A DNA stretch of 64,000 nucleotides. Origin: Nemertoderma westbladi (taxonomy: Eukaryota > Xenacoelomorpha > Nemertodermatida > Nemertodermatidae). Positions 62,187-64,000 of the stretch are shown here, piece after piece. Both the position numbers and the translations under genes were made by a program. The notes under the pieces are model-generated. The model was not told where the DNA came from, searched no databases, and saw only the letters and a list, made by a program, of their open reading frames with translations. The stretch spans positions 1 to 64,000 of the forward strand of contig JAUCBJ010001032.1 in assembly GCA_032718475.1 (NCBI GenBank). The letters run 5' to 3'. Position 1 is the first letter of the stretch; every line of letters starts with the position of its first letter.

Positions 62187-64000
62187 CTTACTAGGGCAAT
62201 TCTGGTCCTGTAACTAGGACCCCCTTCGTTCTGGGATAAGGACGCCCTTGGTCCTGGATTAAGGACCCATATACTTGGCTGCAGGGGTATATGGCCTGAC
62301 CAGGCAGATGGTGATCTACCAATGGCTGGTCAGGAGTAGAGTGTTCTCATGTCCACTCTGAGAGCACTTCACTGCGACCTGCACCTGGCAGCAAGGGTAC
62401 AGGGCATGACCCAGCAGATGAGCTGCAACAGCCAATGGTGGGTCATGTGCGCCAGAGTAGATATGGGTGATGGGCCTCATATCTGACTCCATTGCGACAC
62501 CCACCCTGTGGAATGGCAAACCAGGGTGTGGTATTTGCCCCGAGAGCTGACTCGGCAAAAAAGCACCCCCCAACCCCCACTATGGATTACATTAGCAATG
62601 CGGAGGTCCGGCCACTAGAGGCCAGTGGAATTACCGGACACAATCGGCCTCACAGGCATCAGTTAACTCCTGACCGGCTGCCTGTCTCACCCCCTACTGG
62701 AGAGAGAGCAGCCAACAATTCTTTGAGTCCCTTTCCTGATGACCTCTCTGGCCCAAACCCTGGGTCACCAGGAAGGCCAGATTGTGATGGGGAGAGGGAT
62801 TCTGGAGTTGGAGGCTACTCTCATGTTCCACCCCGACCAACAAAGCCATTGGTGAATCTGAGGCAAGTCACAAGACTAGCCTCAGTAAACACCCTAACAC
62901 TCGGGTCCCCAATGCGACAAGGTGAGCTGACTGCCTTGGCAGATAAGCTTTCTCTTAGCGCAGTGGGTGTTCAAGAGCACCGAATGCAGACTGGACAGAC
63001 TGATGAGGTTCTGATTAAGGACATGGGGGGTGGTTGGCGACTCGCCCTCGCGTCAGCAGATGATAGTGGCAATGGTGGAATTGGTCTATTGATGAATCCA
63101 ACTGCACATGCAGCATTGGACAAAATAGACCAAATCTCTAACCGCATCATCCGTTGCCACTTCTCATGTTCTGGAAGACTGGCTAAGAAGTTTCCTAAGG
63201 TGGTTCTGATTGTGTGCTACTCTCCAACTAGTGTTGCCCCTGTAGAGGAGGTGGAAAATTTCTACCACAATCTACAAGCAGCTACTGATGGAGTGGATCA
63301 GCATGCATTCTTAACATTCCTGGGAGACTTTAATGCAAGTCTGCATCAATCACCGACATCGCCCTGGGTCTATAGCAATAGTGTTAACCGAAATTCTGTC
63401 CATCTTCAGGATTTTATCTCTGGAAATGGATTGTTTTCGGCTGGAACCCAGTTCAAGAAGCGAACTGGAAAGCTATGGACTCATAGTGGACCCAGTGGTC
63501 ACAAGTCCCAGATAGACCATATTCTGTTTCGTAGGAAATACAGGAGCTCTATACAAGACTGTAATGCATTTACACTTCGACCCTTCTCCAGTGATCACCG
63601 CCTTATTGTGGCCAAGGTAAGACTTAGTCTGCGTGCTAGCAGAACAACGAAATCTGCCTTGCCACGGCATGACTGGTCCTCTCTGTTGCAACAGCCAAGT
63701 GTGAGATCCAGCTTCACACTACAGCTGAGCAACAGGTATGAGGCTCTTGCCTCTGAGGCGGCAGATCACTGTGAGGGCTACACTGCCTTTACAGAAGCAG
63801 TTAAGTTAGCAGCTGCAGAAACAGTTCCTGTATACCCTCGAAACAGGAAAAGGGCCCCCTGGACTGACAACAAAATTCAGAAGTGCCGAAATGACCTTCA
63901 TAAGGCGCAGAAAGAGTCCCGACTCAAACAGACTACAGCGGCCAAGAATGCAGTTAAAGCTGCATCTAGGTCCCTGAACAGGCAGTACTCTGTTAATCTA
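62187..64000 (+). mobile_element. RTE-type element, copy 2 (5' end lost, runs off window)
   Basis: Begins abruptly at ACCCTCTTACTAGGGCAA after a short TCTATTATC filler. It lacks about the first 90 bp seen in copy 1 and is otherwise nearly identical. Confidence 0.85.
62513..64000 (+). CDS. RTE endonuclease-RT, partial (first 496 codons)
   Basis: Open from the same ATG as the copy 1 protein (23,456) to the window end, covering the N-terminal extension, the full endonuclease (GVQEHRM, LGDFNAS, SSDHRLI) and the start of the linker. Only scattered substitutions separate it from copy 1. The RT lies beyond the window. Confidence 0.88.
   Translation, partial: MANQGVVFAPRADSAKKHPPTPTMDYISNAEVRPLEASGITGHNRPHRHQLTPDRLPVSPPTGERAANNSLSPFPDDLSGPNPGSPGRPDCDGERDSGVGGYSHVPPRPTKPLVNLRQVTRLASVNTLTLGSPMRQGELTALADKLSLSAVGVQEHRMQTGQTDEVLIKDMGGGWRLALASADDSGNGGIGLLMNPTAHAALDKIDQISNRIIRCHFSCSGRLAKKFPKVVLIVCYSPTSVAPVEEVENFYHNLQAATDGVDQHAFLTFLGDFNASLHQSPTSPWVYSNSVNRNSVHLQDFISGNGLFSAGTQFKKRTGKLWTHSGPSGHKSQIDHILFRRKYRSSIQDCNAFTLRPFSSDHRLIVAKVRLSLRASRTTKSALPRHDWSSLLQQPSVRSSFTLQLSNRYEALASEAADHCEGYTAFTEAVKLAAAETVPVYPRNRKRAPWTDNKIQKCRNDLHKAQKESRLKQTTAAKNAVKAASRSLNRQYSVNL

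Larger units (their letters stand above)
56482..64000 (+). repeat. Segmental duplication copy 2
   Basis: Colinear with copy 1 in four blocks: 56,482-57,329 with 3461-4618; ~57,367-59,949 with ~8955-10,900; 59,939-62,157 with 20,225-22,455; ~62,187-64,000 with ~23,127-24,940. It lacks the 4619-8955 stretch, the 9.3-kb non-LTR insertion and 22,455-23,125. It continues beyond the window. Confidence 0.9.

Overview
The window is eukaryotic (animal) DNA: spliced genes with GT-AG introns, tRNA-derived SINE sequence, several non-LTR retrotransposon clades, a BEL/Pao LTR element and a tyrosine-recombinase (DIRS-like) retrotransposon. The mix of RTE, CR1-like, BEL and DIRS-like elements, the AT-rich background and the frequent ACCGGT- and TAGGCCT-type words suggest a marine invertebrate, possibly a deuterostome. 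That is an impression, not a determination. There are no bacterial operons, CRISPR arrays or functional tRNA/rRNA genes. Almost all long ORFs belong to transposons. The only convincing host gene is a small secreted cysteine-rich peptide gene present twice.

Layout. 1-3.46 kb: AT-rich DNA with a broken RT fragment (minus). 3.46-26.8 kb is copy 1 of a large duplication whose second copy is 56.48-64 kb (and beyond the window). Copy 1 is expanded by later insertions: a minus-strand 5'-truncated RTE (5.95-8.74 kb) and a 9.3-kb non-LTR insertion (10.90-20.22 kb) with an 11-bp target-site duplication, which itself carries a 2.9-kb TIR element (11.71-14.58 kb, 9-bp target-site duplication). Copy 2 keeps the uninterrupted site. 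Both copies share a 36-bp minisatellite (22 versus 40 units), a rearranged CR1-like element (minus), the two-exon 8-cysteine peptide gene (21.52-22.08 and 61.23-61.79 kb) and an RTE element (intact 1098-aa ORF at 23.46-26.75 kb; partial at the window end).

26.8-44.1 kb is a nest: a minus-strand CR1-group-like non-LTR element, whose ORF1 carries a Ulp1-like cysteine protease domain, is split in ORF1 by an 11.1-kb BEL/Pao element (30,408-41,506; TGTT...AACA LTRs; target-site duplication CGGGG). The BEL element is unusual. A 42-bp stem-loop array starts exactly at its 5' LTR end. A 63-aa ORF overlaps the gag start as ATGA. Its Gag-protease ORF has lost the RT/RNase H/integrase core yet stays open for 3.9 kb. 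A second long zinc-knuckle frame, interrupted by two stops, sits between gag and the 3' LTR. LTR, gag and the second frame share a short nucleotide motif.

44.1-56.5 kb holds short tandem arrays, a tRNA-type SINE, RTE 3' fragments, a decayed DIRS-like element (47.5-51.5 kb, minus) and a decayed RT C-terminal domain (55.4-56.15 kb). How things fit together: the RTE ORF at 23.46 kb and the RTE-like ORF at 16.59 kb look intact and could supply enzyme. The BEL copy must have been mobilised in trans, and its LTRs differ by one substitution plus one 315-bp array indel, so it is recent. The peptide gene duplicates differ by one residue (in the signal peptide), with an identical predicted mature peptide.
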